Part shown: positions 1 to 5,211 of the stretch, piece after piece
How the letters are laid out: every line of letters starts with the position of its first letter
Position numbering within the stretch: position 1 is the first letter of the stretch
Assembly (NCBI GenBank): GCA_003696705.1
Contig: RFGD01000004.1
Coordinates: 1 to 14,796, forward strand
DNA length: 14,796 nt
Reading direction: 5' to 3'
Origin: Alphaproteobacteria bacterium
Lineage (GTDB): Bacteria; Pseudomonadota; Alphaproteobacteria; Rhodobacterales; Rhodobacteraceae
Made by a program: the position numbers and the translations under genes
Notes under the pieces: model-generated
The model's input: the letters and a program-made list of their open reading frames with translations, nothing else
Database searches by the model: none
What the model was told of the DNA's origin: nothing

Positions 1-548
1 TCCGGGACAGCTTCCCAGATCATGCCCCAATCGGACGCCTGCCGGGCCGAGATCTTCTCGGCGAACAGGGCTGCGCCCATGGCCTTCGAGAACCCCACCT
101 GCCGCGGCAGCCAGTAGGTTCCGCCCGCATCCGGAATAAGGCCGATGCGGCTGAATGCCTGGATGAAGCTGGCGCCCTCGGCGGCGATGACGACATCGGC
201 CGCAAGGGCAAGGTTGGCCCCGGCGCCAGCCGCGGCGCCATTCACGGCCGCGATGGTCGGAATGGGGCACTCATAGATTGCCATCAGCATGGGTTCGTAT
301 TCGTCGCGAAGCGTCCGTTCGAGGTCGAGCGCGGCGCCCGACGCGCGGTCGCCAAGATCCTGGCCCGAGCAGAAGGCGCGGCCCTCGCCGGTCATGACCA
401 GAACCCGCGCCTCGCCCGGCGCTTCCCGCACGGCGTGCAGGATCTCGGCGCGCATCTGGGTGTTGAGCGCATTCATGACCTCGGGCCGGTTCAACGTGAT
501 GACCGCGACGTCGTCCTGAACCTCGTAGCGAATGGTGGAATAGACCAT
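1..548 (-). CDS. PaaG-like crotonase-family acyl-CoA isomerase, C-terminus cut by window edge
   Basis: Crotonase/enoyl-CoA hydratase superfamily; 182 residues are visible and the C-terminus lies outside the window. Visible signatures are the substrate-binding segment FCSGQDLGDR (59-68), the oxyanion-hole region AVNGAAAGAGANLALAAD (101-118) and IGLIPDAGGT (135-144). The layout is that of PaaG, the 1,2-epoxyphenylacetyl-CoA isomerase. By motif alignment, the two catalytic glutamates of true enoyl-CoA hydratases are replaced by Asn112 and Phe132, while Asp140 sits at the isomerase Asp position, so isomerisation is more likely than hydration. The ATG at 548 is preceded by an AGAGGAG-type ribosome site about 10 bases upstream. 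It lies 83 bp downstream of ccmH on the same strand. No other phenylacetate-pathway genes are in view, so the physiological substrate is unknown. It could also be a generic short-chain enoyl-CoA isomerase. Confidence 0.85.
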   Translation of the reverse strand, partial: MVYSTIRYEVQDDVAVITLNRPEVMNALNTQMRAEILHAVREAPGEARVLVMTGEGRAFCSGQDLGDRASGAALDLERTLRDEYEPMLMAIYECPIPTIAAVNGAAAGAGANLALAADVVIAAEGASFIQAFSRIGLIPDAGGTYWLPRQVGFSKAMGAALFAEKISARQASDWGMIWEAVP

Positions 549-631
549 GGGGCTTTCGCTCCTCTCGTGCCTCGTTCGGTATCGAGCGGCAGCATAGCCG
601 ACCGTGCGGACGAGAAAAGCGAAACCCCGCG

Positions 632-1090
632 TCAGGACCGAAGAATGTCCTCGAGACGGCGCTTCTCGTCCTCGGTCAATGCCTTGGGGGTCGGTTCTGC
701 GCCCAGCGCGCGTCGGCGCAGATAGACGGCGACAAGCCCGATACCGACTGCCAGCATCAAGGGGCCCGATATCCAGAGAAGGATGTTCGCCCCCCGCGCC
801 GTCGGCCGCAAGAGCACGAACTCGCCATAGCGGTCCACGATGTATTGCACGACCTCTTCGTCGCTGTCGCCGGCCAGAAGCCGCTCGCGCACGAGAATGC
901 GCAGATCCCGCGCCAGCTCGGCGTTGGAATCGTCGATGGATTCGTTCTGGCATACGAGACAGCGAAGCCCCTTCGAGATCTCGCGCGCACGCGCCTCGAG
1001 CGCCGGATCGGCAAGCATCTCGTCAGGCTGGACGGCCAGTGCCCCGTGCGCGGAAAGAAGGCCAAGGACAAGAACGAGAATTCGCAGCAT
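632..1090 (-). CDS. ccmH: CcmH/Ccl2, cytochrome c maturation thiol-disulfide protein
   Basis: Membrane-anchored periplasmic thioredoxin-like component of the System I cytochrome c haem lyase; it keeps the apocytochrome CXXCH cysteines reduced for ligation with CcmF. 152 aa. An N-terminal signal peptide (about 1-19) is followed by the family motif LRCLVCQN with Cys44 and Cys47, an acidic SIDDSNAELARDLR helix, and one C-terminal membrane segment (about 104-125) with a basic, cytoplasmic tail. The length is that of the short alphaproteobacterial form, without the TPR part that is fused to CcmH in E. coli and is a separate CcmI in this group; no ccmI is present in the window. The start at 1090 is 6 bp after the ccmF stop, with GGAG inside the end of ccmF as its ribosome site, so the two genes are cotranscribed. 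Confidence 0.96.
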   Translation of the reverse strand: MLRILVLVLGLLSAHGALAVQPDEMLADPALEARAREISKGLRCLVCQNESIDDSNAELARDLRILVRERLLAGDSDEEVVQYIVDRYGEFVLLRPTARGANILLWISGPLMLAVGIGLVAVYLRRRALGAEPTPKALTEDEKRRLEDILRS

Positions 1091-1096
1091 GCAGGG

Positions 1097-3073
1097 TTAC
1101 TCCGCGGGAACGCCCGCCGCCGGCGGCCGTCGCGCGGCGGCCGTGGCGACGCGGATCCGCCGGTCGCTCAGACTCAGAAGACCGCCGAGCGCCATGATGA
1201 TGGCGCCCATCCAGATCCAGTCGGCGAAGGGTTTGATGTAGCTTCGGATCGCCCAGCCGCCCTCTGCCTGACGGTCGCCGATGACGACATAGACATCGCG
1301 CAGAAGGCTCTGGTCGATGGCGGCTTCGGTCGTCGGCATCCCGGCGACGGGATAGATGCGCTTCTGCGGCCTCAGCCTGTCCAGCACCTTGCCGTCACGT
1401 TCCAGCCGGAAGATCCCTTCCGTCGCCACGTAGTTCGGCCCCTCGACCTCGTGGACGTTCTCGAGCGTCAAGGTATAGGCGCCAAGAGTGAAGCTCTCGC
1501 CGACCTTCAGGACGCGAATGTCCTCCTTCTGCCAGGCCAGAAGGCCGGCGATGGCGAAGATGACGATGCCAAGGCCCGCATGGGCAAGGCCCCGGCCCCA
1601 ATCGCCGCGCGGCAGGCGGCCGAGCCGACGCAGTCTTTCGACAAGGCGGCCACGGCCGGTGCGAAGGAAAAGATCGACCGCGGCGCCCGACACGAGCCAG
1701 GCGCCCAGGGCCACGCCGATCGGCCCGAGGGCCGAGCGCCCCGTCTGCACAGCCCAGGCCAGCGCCCCCAGCGCAAGGGCGAGGATCAGGGCGTGACGAA
1801 GCTGCCAGAGCGCCCGACGGATCCGGCCGCGCTTCCAGGGCAGGATCGCGCCGACGGGCAGGACGATGGCGATCGCGACCATGAAGGGCGTGAAGGCCAC
1901 GTTGAAGAACGGCGCGCCGACAGACAGCTTGCGCGCGAAGAACAGCTCGGCCGCCAGGGGCCAGACCGTGCCCACGAAGACCACGAAGCTGGAAACGGCA
2001 AGAAGCACATTGTTCAGAAGAAGGGCCGATTCCCGGCTGACCATGCCGAAGACGCCCCGCGCCTGCATGGCCGGCGCCCGCAGCGCAAAGAGCGTAAGCG
2101 ACCCGCCAAGCGCCGCTGCAAGAATGGCCAGGATGAAGACCCCGCGCTCGGGATCGTTGGCGAATGCATGAACGCTGGTCAGCACGCCCGAGCGCACGAT
2201 GAACGTCCCTATGAGCGAGAAGCCGAACGCAAGTATCGCCAGAAGGATCGTCCAGCTCTTCAGGCTCTCGCGCTTTTCGACGACGATGGCCGAGTGCAAG
2301 AGCGCCGCGGCGATGAGCCAGGGCATGAAGCTGGCGTTCTCGACGGGGTCCCAGAACCAGAAGCCGCCCCAGCCAAGTTCATAGTAGGCCCACCAGGATC
2401 CCAGGGCGATCCCGATCGTCAGGAACACCCAGGCCGCCAGGGTCCAGGGCCGCACCCATCGCGCCCAGGCGGCGTCGACCCGCCCCTCGAGAAGGGCGGC
2501 CGCCGCGAACGAGAAGCAGACCGACAGACCGACATAGCCGAGATAGAGAAACGGTGGATGGAAGGCGAGGCCGGGGTCCTGCAGAAGCGGGTTCAGGTCC
2601 TGCCCGTTCATGGGCGGGAACGGCACACGCTCGAAGGGGTTCGAGGTGAAAAGGATGAAGGCATAGAACGCCACGCCAATCATCGCCTGCACGCCCAGGA
2701 CGCGCGCCTTCAGCGTCGGCGGCAACGCGCTGCCGAAGACCGACACCGCGGCGCCGAAGGCGGCAAGGACCAGGACCCACAGAAGCATCGAGCCTTCGTG
2801 GTTTCCCCATGTCCCCGAGATCTTGTAGATGAGCGGCTTGGCCGTGTGCGAGTTCGCGATAACGACCCGAAGCGAAAAGTCGGACGTGACGAAGGCCCAG
2901 ACCAGCGCGCCGAAGGCGATTGCGGCCAGAAGGAATTGCGCAACCGCAGCAGGATCGGCCACGGCCATCCATGCGGGCCATCGTCGGGTGGCGCCGACAA
3001 GCGGGAAGAACATCTGAAGGACCGCTACAACGGCGGCAAGGACAAGGGCGAAATGGCCAAGTTCGACGATCAT
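1097..3073 (-). CDS. ccmF: CcmF, haem lyase integral membrane subunit
   Basis: Core of the System I haem lyase: it takes haem from holo-CcmE and attaches it to apocytochrome c on the periplasmic face. 658 aa from the ATG at 3073 (MIVELGHFAL, the usual family N-terminus), many membrane helices. The WWD haem-binding motif WGGFWFWDPVEN is at 235-246. The expected histidines are present: periplasmic His172 (FHPPFLYLGY) and His302 (SVHAFA), membrane His260 (LLHSA) and His498 (LAHAG), matching the four haem-ligating positions known in E. coli CcmF. The motif GTWGNHEGS is at 87-95. In-frame upstream starts at 3109 (TTG) and 3085 (ATG) would add residues not typical of the family, and no strong ribosome site precedes any of the three. 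A candidate promoter lies immediately upstream. The gene is followed by ccmH, but separated from ccmE by the lysis cassette. Confidence 0.97.
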   Translation of the reverse strand: MIVELGHFALVLAAVVAVLQMFFPLVGATRRWPAWMAVADPAAVAQFLLAAIAFGALVWAFVTSDFSLRVVIANSHTAKPLIYKISGTWGNHEGSMLLWVLVLAAFGAAVSVFGSALPPTLKARVLGVQAMIGVAFYAFILFTSNPFERVPFPPMNGQDLNPLLQDPGLAFHPPFLYLGYVGLSVCFSFAAAALLEGRVDAAWARWVRPWTLAAWVFLTIGIALGSWWAYYELGWGGFWFWDPVENASFMPWLIAAALLHSAIVVEKRESLKSWTILLAILAFGFSLIGTFIVRSGVLTSVHAFANDPERGVFILAILAAALGGSLTLFALRAPAMQARGVFGMVSRESALLLNNVLLAVSSFVVFVGTVWPLAAELFFARKLSVGAPFFNVAFTPFMVAIAIVLPVGAILPWKRGRIRRALWQLRHALILALALGALAWAVQTGRSALGPIGVALGAWLVSGAAVDLFLRTGRGRLVERLRRLGRLPRGDWGRGLAHAGLGIVIFAIAGLLAWQKEDIRVLKVGESFTLGAYTLTLENVHEVEGPNYVATEGIFRLERDGKVLDRLRPQKRIYPVAGMPTTEAAIDQSLLRDVYVVIGDRQAEGGWAIRSYIKPFADWIWMGAIIMALGGLLSLSDRRIRVATAAARRPPAAGVPAE

Positions 3074-3080
3074 GCGTCGG

Positions 3081-3109
3081 ACCATAGCGGCATGGCGAAG
3101 CGCCGCCAA
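3081..3109 (-). promoter_or_regulatory. Candidate sigma70-type promoter of ccmF
   Basis: On the minus strand a TTGGCG -35-like hexamer (3109-3104) is followed after exactly 17 bases by TATGGT (3086-3081); each matches 4 of 6 consensus bases. Transcription would begin at about 3074, next to the ccmF ATG at 3073, giving a leaderless or nearly leaderless mRNA. That would fit the lack of a clear ribosome site. Seen by eye only; such matches occur by chance. Confidence 0.3.
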
Positions 3110-3140
3110 TACCCGTGCGCCCGTGTCGCAGCCCCTTCGT

Positions 3141-3341
3141 CTACCCGCGGCGCCCGCCCCCGGGCTGGCGCCCGTCCGGCCGGCAAGGCCCCAGCGCCTG
3201 ACGGACCGACCGCGACACGAGTTCGGCCGCGGCGCAAAGCGCCTGCGCCGCCATCCGGACGTCGCGCGACCGGGGGCGCGTGCCCTTTCGCCGAAGGACC
3301 CCGCTTTGCGCCGGTCCCGATTTACCCTTTCGCATCTTCAT
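3141..3341 (-). CDS. Possible 66-aa strongly basic peptide after the lysis genes
   Basis: A short frame begins MKMRKGKSGP with an ATG that overlaps the TGA of the preceding 59-aa gene in the pattern ATGA, and ends in TAG 67 bp before ccmF. The product is rich in Arg, Lys and Gly, with one mildly hydrophobic stretch (VRMAAQALCAAAELVSR) that could form an amphipathic helix. Third codon positions are mostly G or C, similar to real genes here, but that is weak evidence in DNA of this composition. I do not recognise the family. The frame is uninterrupted further upstream as well, so it may simply be an open frame. The overlap with the preceding gene and its place at the end of a lysis operon are the reasons to list it. 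Confidence 0.35.
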   Translation of the reverse strand: MKMRKGKSGPAQSGVLRRKGTRPRSRDVRMAAQALCAAAELVSRSVRQALGPCRPDGRQPGGGRRG

Positions 3342-3517
3342 CCCCTTGGGAGCCTTTCCCTGATAAGCGTCGACAACTCCACCAGCACATGCGTCGTGCG
3401 GGTCAGCGCCTCGCGCGTGGCCTGATCCTTCTGATAGTCCCGGTAGAGAAGATAGAAGACGAGGCCGACCCAGGGCCCGTGTTCGGACAGGATGGTCTTG
3501 ACAAGCGTCTCGGTCAT
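3338..3517 (-). CDS. 59-aa single-membrane-segment mini-protein, fourth-base overlap with holin
   Basis: Reads MTETLVKTILSEHGPWVGLV, continues FYLLYRDYQKDQATREALTR and ends TTHVLVELSTLIRERLPRG. The ATG at 3517 overlaps the holin stop in ATGA, so translation is probably coupled. Residues about 14-25 (GPWVGLVFYLLY) form a short hydrophobic or interfacial segment; the remainder is a charged, amphipathic helix of about 30 residues with regularly spaced hydrophobics, suggesting a small membrane-anchored helical protein. I cannot name a family. From its place directly after an endolysin-holin pair, it may be a lysis accessory such as a holin partner, antiholin or spanin-like factor, but no lipobox or full spanin architecture is visible. 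Its open frame, the overlap on both ends and ordinary codon use make it more likely real than not. Confidence 0.65.
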   Translation of the reverse strand: MTETLVKTILSEHGPWVGLVFYLLYRDYQKDQATREALTRTTHVLVELSTLIRERLPRG

Positions 3518-4071
3518 CGCGCGGCCCTCTCGGCAATCTCGTCAAGTGCGGGATTGGGGTCGAGAAGCGCCTGTTCCTCCGCGCTTGCGCCCGTGGCCCG
3601 CAGGCCGGCCGCCGCTGCCCCCTCGGGCGGAAAGAGGCGTGCGCCGAGGGCCAGCGCCTTCAGGATGCGCGCCCGCTCGTCCTGCGCCTTCGCCTGATAC
3701 CGCGCCCCGAAGTAGAACGAGACGACCGCCCCCATGAGCCACCACAAGGGCTCGGGGATCAGCGCCACGCCCTGCATGCGTGCCGCGAACCAGGACGGCG
3801 ACCACATCGCCGCGACGAAAAGCCCGATCGTGCCGAAGGCGAGCGTCGGCCGCGGCAGCCGGTTCAGCCCATCAACGAGGCGATCGAAGCGTCCCCTGCG
3901 GGCAAGGCCGAACTCGGCGGCGAACTGCTCGAGCGCCGCGGCCCTCGCCATCGCCTCGCGCTCGGCCGCGCGGTCGGCATTCTCGCGGAAGGCGCCGATG
4001 GTCTCGACAACGCTGTTCGTGCGCCCGTCACCACCAAGGAGGATGCGAAGGATGTCCGGTATCAGCCCCAT
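3514..4071 (-). CDS. Holin of the three-TM, gene-transfer-release family
   Basis: 185 aa. It resembles the Pfam family 'Holin of 3TMs, for gene-transfer release' (PF11351). Visible signatures are RFDRLVDGLNRLPRPTLAFG (61-80), a first clear membrane segment (about 75-90), then ARMQGVALIPEPLWW leading into a second (WWLMGAVVSFYFGARY, 110-125). The N-terminal MGLIPDILRILLGG is an amphipathic or membrane-associated helix that may be the third. A helical, charged region (30-60) and a soluble Ala/Glu-rich tail complete it. Holins permeabilise the cytoplasmic membrane at a set time and let endolysin reach the wall; in Rhodobacter capsulatus the equivalent pair is needed to release gene transfer agent particles. 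The ATG overlaps the last 10 bp of the endolysin gene, so translation is coupled, and its TGA overlaps the next small gene. The family assignment is from memory of the motif, without a search. Confidence 0.87.
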   Translation of the reverse strand: MGLIPDILRILLGGDGRTNSVVETIGAFRENADRAAEREAMARAAALEQFAAEFGLARRGRFDRLVDGLNRLPRPTLAFGTIGLFVAAMWSPSWFAARMQGVALIPEPLWWLMGAVVSFYFGARYQAKAQDERARILKALALGARLFPPEGAAAAGLRATGASAEEQALLDPNPALDEIAERAAR

Positions 4072-4676
4072 GCGCGCACCCTTTCGGCATGGGCGGCATC
4101 GGTCAGCCGGAACCGGGCCGAGACATAGGCCTCGGCGCGCAGGATCCAGCCCCCCTTGCCGCCGTCCCGGCGCCGGGCGAACTTGCGCAGGCGCGGATTG
4201 CGGTCTGCAAGAGCGTAGTAGTAGTTGCGCCGCACGATCCCGTAGGCGTCCGCCAGAAGCGTCGCACCGGCAAGCCGTTCGGCCCGCGTCGCCGCCGCCG
4301 CCGTCTGCGGGCCGACCATCCCGTCGACCGTAACGGGAAGCCCCAGCCGGACCAGAAGCCGCTGCAGAAGCCGGACCGCCATCGCGCCGGCATTGACCTG
4401 CATGTCGAACACGGACGGCTGCAGCGCCGATGGCAAGCGGTCAAGCCGCGGCCGTCGAAAGTAGTGCTCGATGAAGATGCGCGTCGCCTCTGCGGGCGAC
4501 AGGCGGCGCAGGTCTTCGACCGTGACGGCGCCGTCGCCGTCAAGATCGCGACCCAGGCGCCGCAGGGTGCCAAGTGTCACCCCATGTTTGGTCGCGCCGC
4601 CGGGGTCATCGGGGTCGTCCACGAAACCGCCTTCGCGGGCAACGATCTCGGCCGCGATCCGTTCGATCGGATCCAT
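4062..4676 (-). CDS. GH108 endolysin (peptidoglycan muramidase) with EF-hand-like loop
   Basis: 204 aa. Glycoside hydrolase 108 fold: the N-terminal catalytic motif EGGFVDDPDDPGG (15-27), with Glu15 as the expected catalytic acid, then ATKHGVTLGTLRR; the conserved FDMQVNAG region follows, and the C-terminal half (about 95-195) resembles the PG_binding_3 domain, with VDGMVGPQT. It should cleave the glycan strand of peptidoglycan. There is no signal peptide or signal anchor, so it must depend on the adjacent holin to reach the wall. Between the catalytic motif and the next helix lies DLDGDGAVTVED (44-55), a complete EF-hand/dockerin-type calcium loop. It starts at ATG 4676 with GGAG about 6 bases upstream and overlaps the holin start by 10 bp. 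The position between ccmE and ccmF is odd for a phage-type gene. I infer a gene transfer agent release endolysin like that of R. capsulatus, rather than a prophage remnant. Confidence 0.9.
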   Translation of the reverse strand: MDPIERIAAEIVAREGGFVDDPDDPGGATKHGVTLGTLRRLGRDLDGDGAVTVEDLRRLSPAEATRIFIEHYFRRPRLDRLPSALQPSVFDMQVNAGAMAVRLLQRLLVRLGLPVTVDGMVGPQTAAAATRAERLAGATLLADAYGIVRRNYYYALADRNPRLRKFARRRDGGKGGWILRAEAYVSARFRLTDAAHAERVRAWG

Positions 4677-4685
4677 GAAGCTCTC

Positions 4686-4707
4686 CGCAAGTTGTGTGAA
4701 ACTTGCG
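4686..4707. promoter_or_regulatory. Perfect 8-bp inverted repeat just before the endolysin ribosome site
   Basis: CGCAAGTT (4686-4693) and AACTTGCG (4700-4707) are perfect inverted arms around the 6-base loop GTGTGA. On the coding (minus) strand the repeat ends just before GGAGAGCTTC and the endolysin ATG, and is preceded, not followed, by a run of five T, so it is not a standard intrinsic terminator for either strand. The ccmE-endolysin gap (4677-4728) is clearly more AT-rich than its surroundings. It could be an operator for the regulator that switches on the lysis cassette, or an RNA hairpin that limits ribosome access. A TTAACC, like half of a CtrA site, overlaps the ccmE stop at 4732-4727, but there is no second half-site at the canonical spacing. 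Confidence 0.5.
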
Positions 4708-4728
4708 AAAAACTTTCCACGACGACGG

Positions 4729-5193
4729 TTAAGATCCGTTTGCCTGACCGTTCGGGTCCACGTAGATGCCCTGTTCCTTCAGCGCGTCCACGACCTCTTT
4801 CGGCATGTAGTTCTCGTCGTGTTTGGCAAGGATTTCCGTCGCTTCGAAGACGCCGTTGGCATAGCGCCCAAGGGCGACGACGCCCTGACCCTCGCCGAAC
4901 AGATCCGGCAGGACGCCCGTGTACTGGACGGTGACGGCCTCGTTTCCGTCGGTGACGCGGAACTTCACCGTCTCTCCCTGGTCGCGCACCAACGAGCCCT
5001 CCTCGACCAGCCCGCCGATGCGGAACGTCTCGGACGGTGCCGGCGGCGCCTCGACGACCTGCGTCGGGCTTCGGAAATAATTGATGCCGTCGCGCAGGGC
5101 GTAGCCGATGATCGCCGACGACAGGACAAGCGCCACCGCCGCGATGGCGATGATCTGCACCCGACGGCGCTTCTTCAGGGACATGAGCGACAT
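4729..5193 (-). CDS. ccmE: CcmE, periplasmic haem chaperone
   Basis: 154 aa. CcmE binds haem covalently in the periplasm and hands it to the CcmF/H lyase. A basic N-terminus (KKRRR, 7-11) is followed by a signal-anchor membrane segment (about 13-31), the OB-fold beta-barrel domain (FRIGGLVEEGSLVR and VTVQYTGVLPDLFGEGQGVV), and the haem attachment motif LAKHDENYMP, with His125 forming the covalent bond and Tyr129 a haem ligand. The C-terminal tail is flexible and polar, as is usual. The ATG at 5193 is preceded by AGGAG with 7 bases spacing; the second Met at 5184 is less well placed. It lies 18 bp after argC, which implies cotranscription, and 52 bp before the endolysin gene. The rest of the ccm operon resumes only at ccmF, about 1.7 kb further on. 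Confidence 0.96.
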   Translation of the reverse strand: MSLMSLKKRRRVQIIAIAAVALVLSSAIIGYALRDGINYFRSPTQVVEAPPAPSETFRIGGLVEEGSLVRDQGETVKFRVTDGNEAVTVQYTGVLPDLFGEGQGVVALGRYANGVFEATEILAKHDENYMPKEVVDALKEQGIYVDPNGQANGS

Positions 5194-5211
5194 GGCAAGA
5201 CTCCTGGTCGA

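Noticed and set aside
3149..3172. GC hairpin (GGCGCC arms, 12-base loop) downstream of the lysis cassette as a terminator
   Set aside because: No T run follows on either strand, and such self-complementary GC words are common in this DNA.
845..3697. A 950-codon open frame on the plus strand opposite ccmF and the end of the holin gene
   Set aside because: Its translation is low-complexity and Arg/Gln/Glu/Gly-rich with no recognisable domain, and it runs antisense to clear family members. Long antisense frames are expected from strong GC bias at third codon positions.
3074..4728. Prophage remnant or integrative element
   Set aside because: No integrase, no direct repeats at the edges, no phage structural genes, and neighbouring genes are intact; a gene transfer agent lysis locus explains the content better.
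4729..4732. CtrA binding site upstream of the endolysin
   Set aside because: Only one TTAA half-site is present, and it coincides with the ccmE stop codon; the canonical second half at seven bases spacing is missing. Kept only as a remark.
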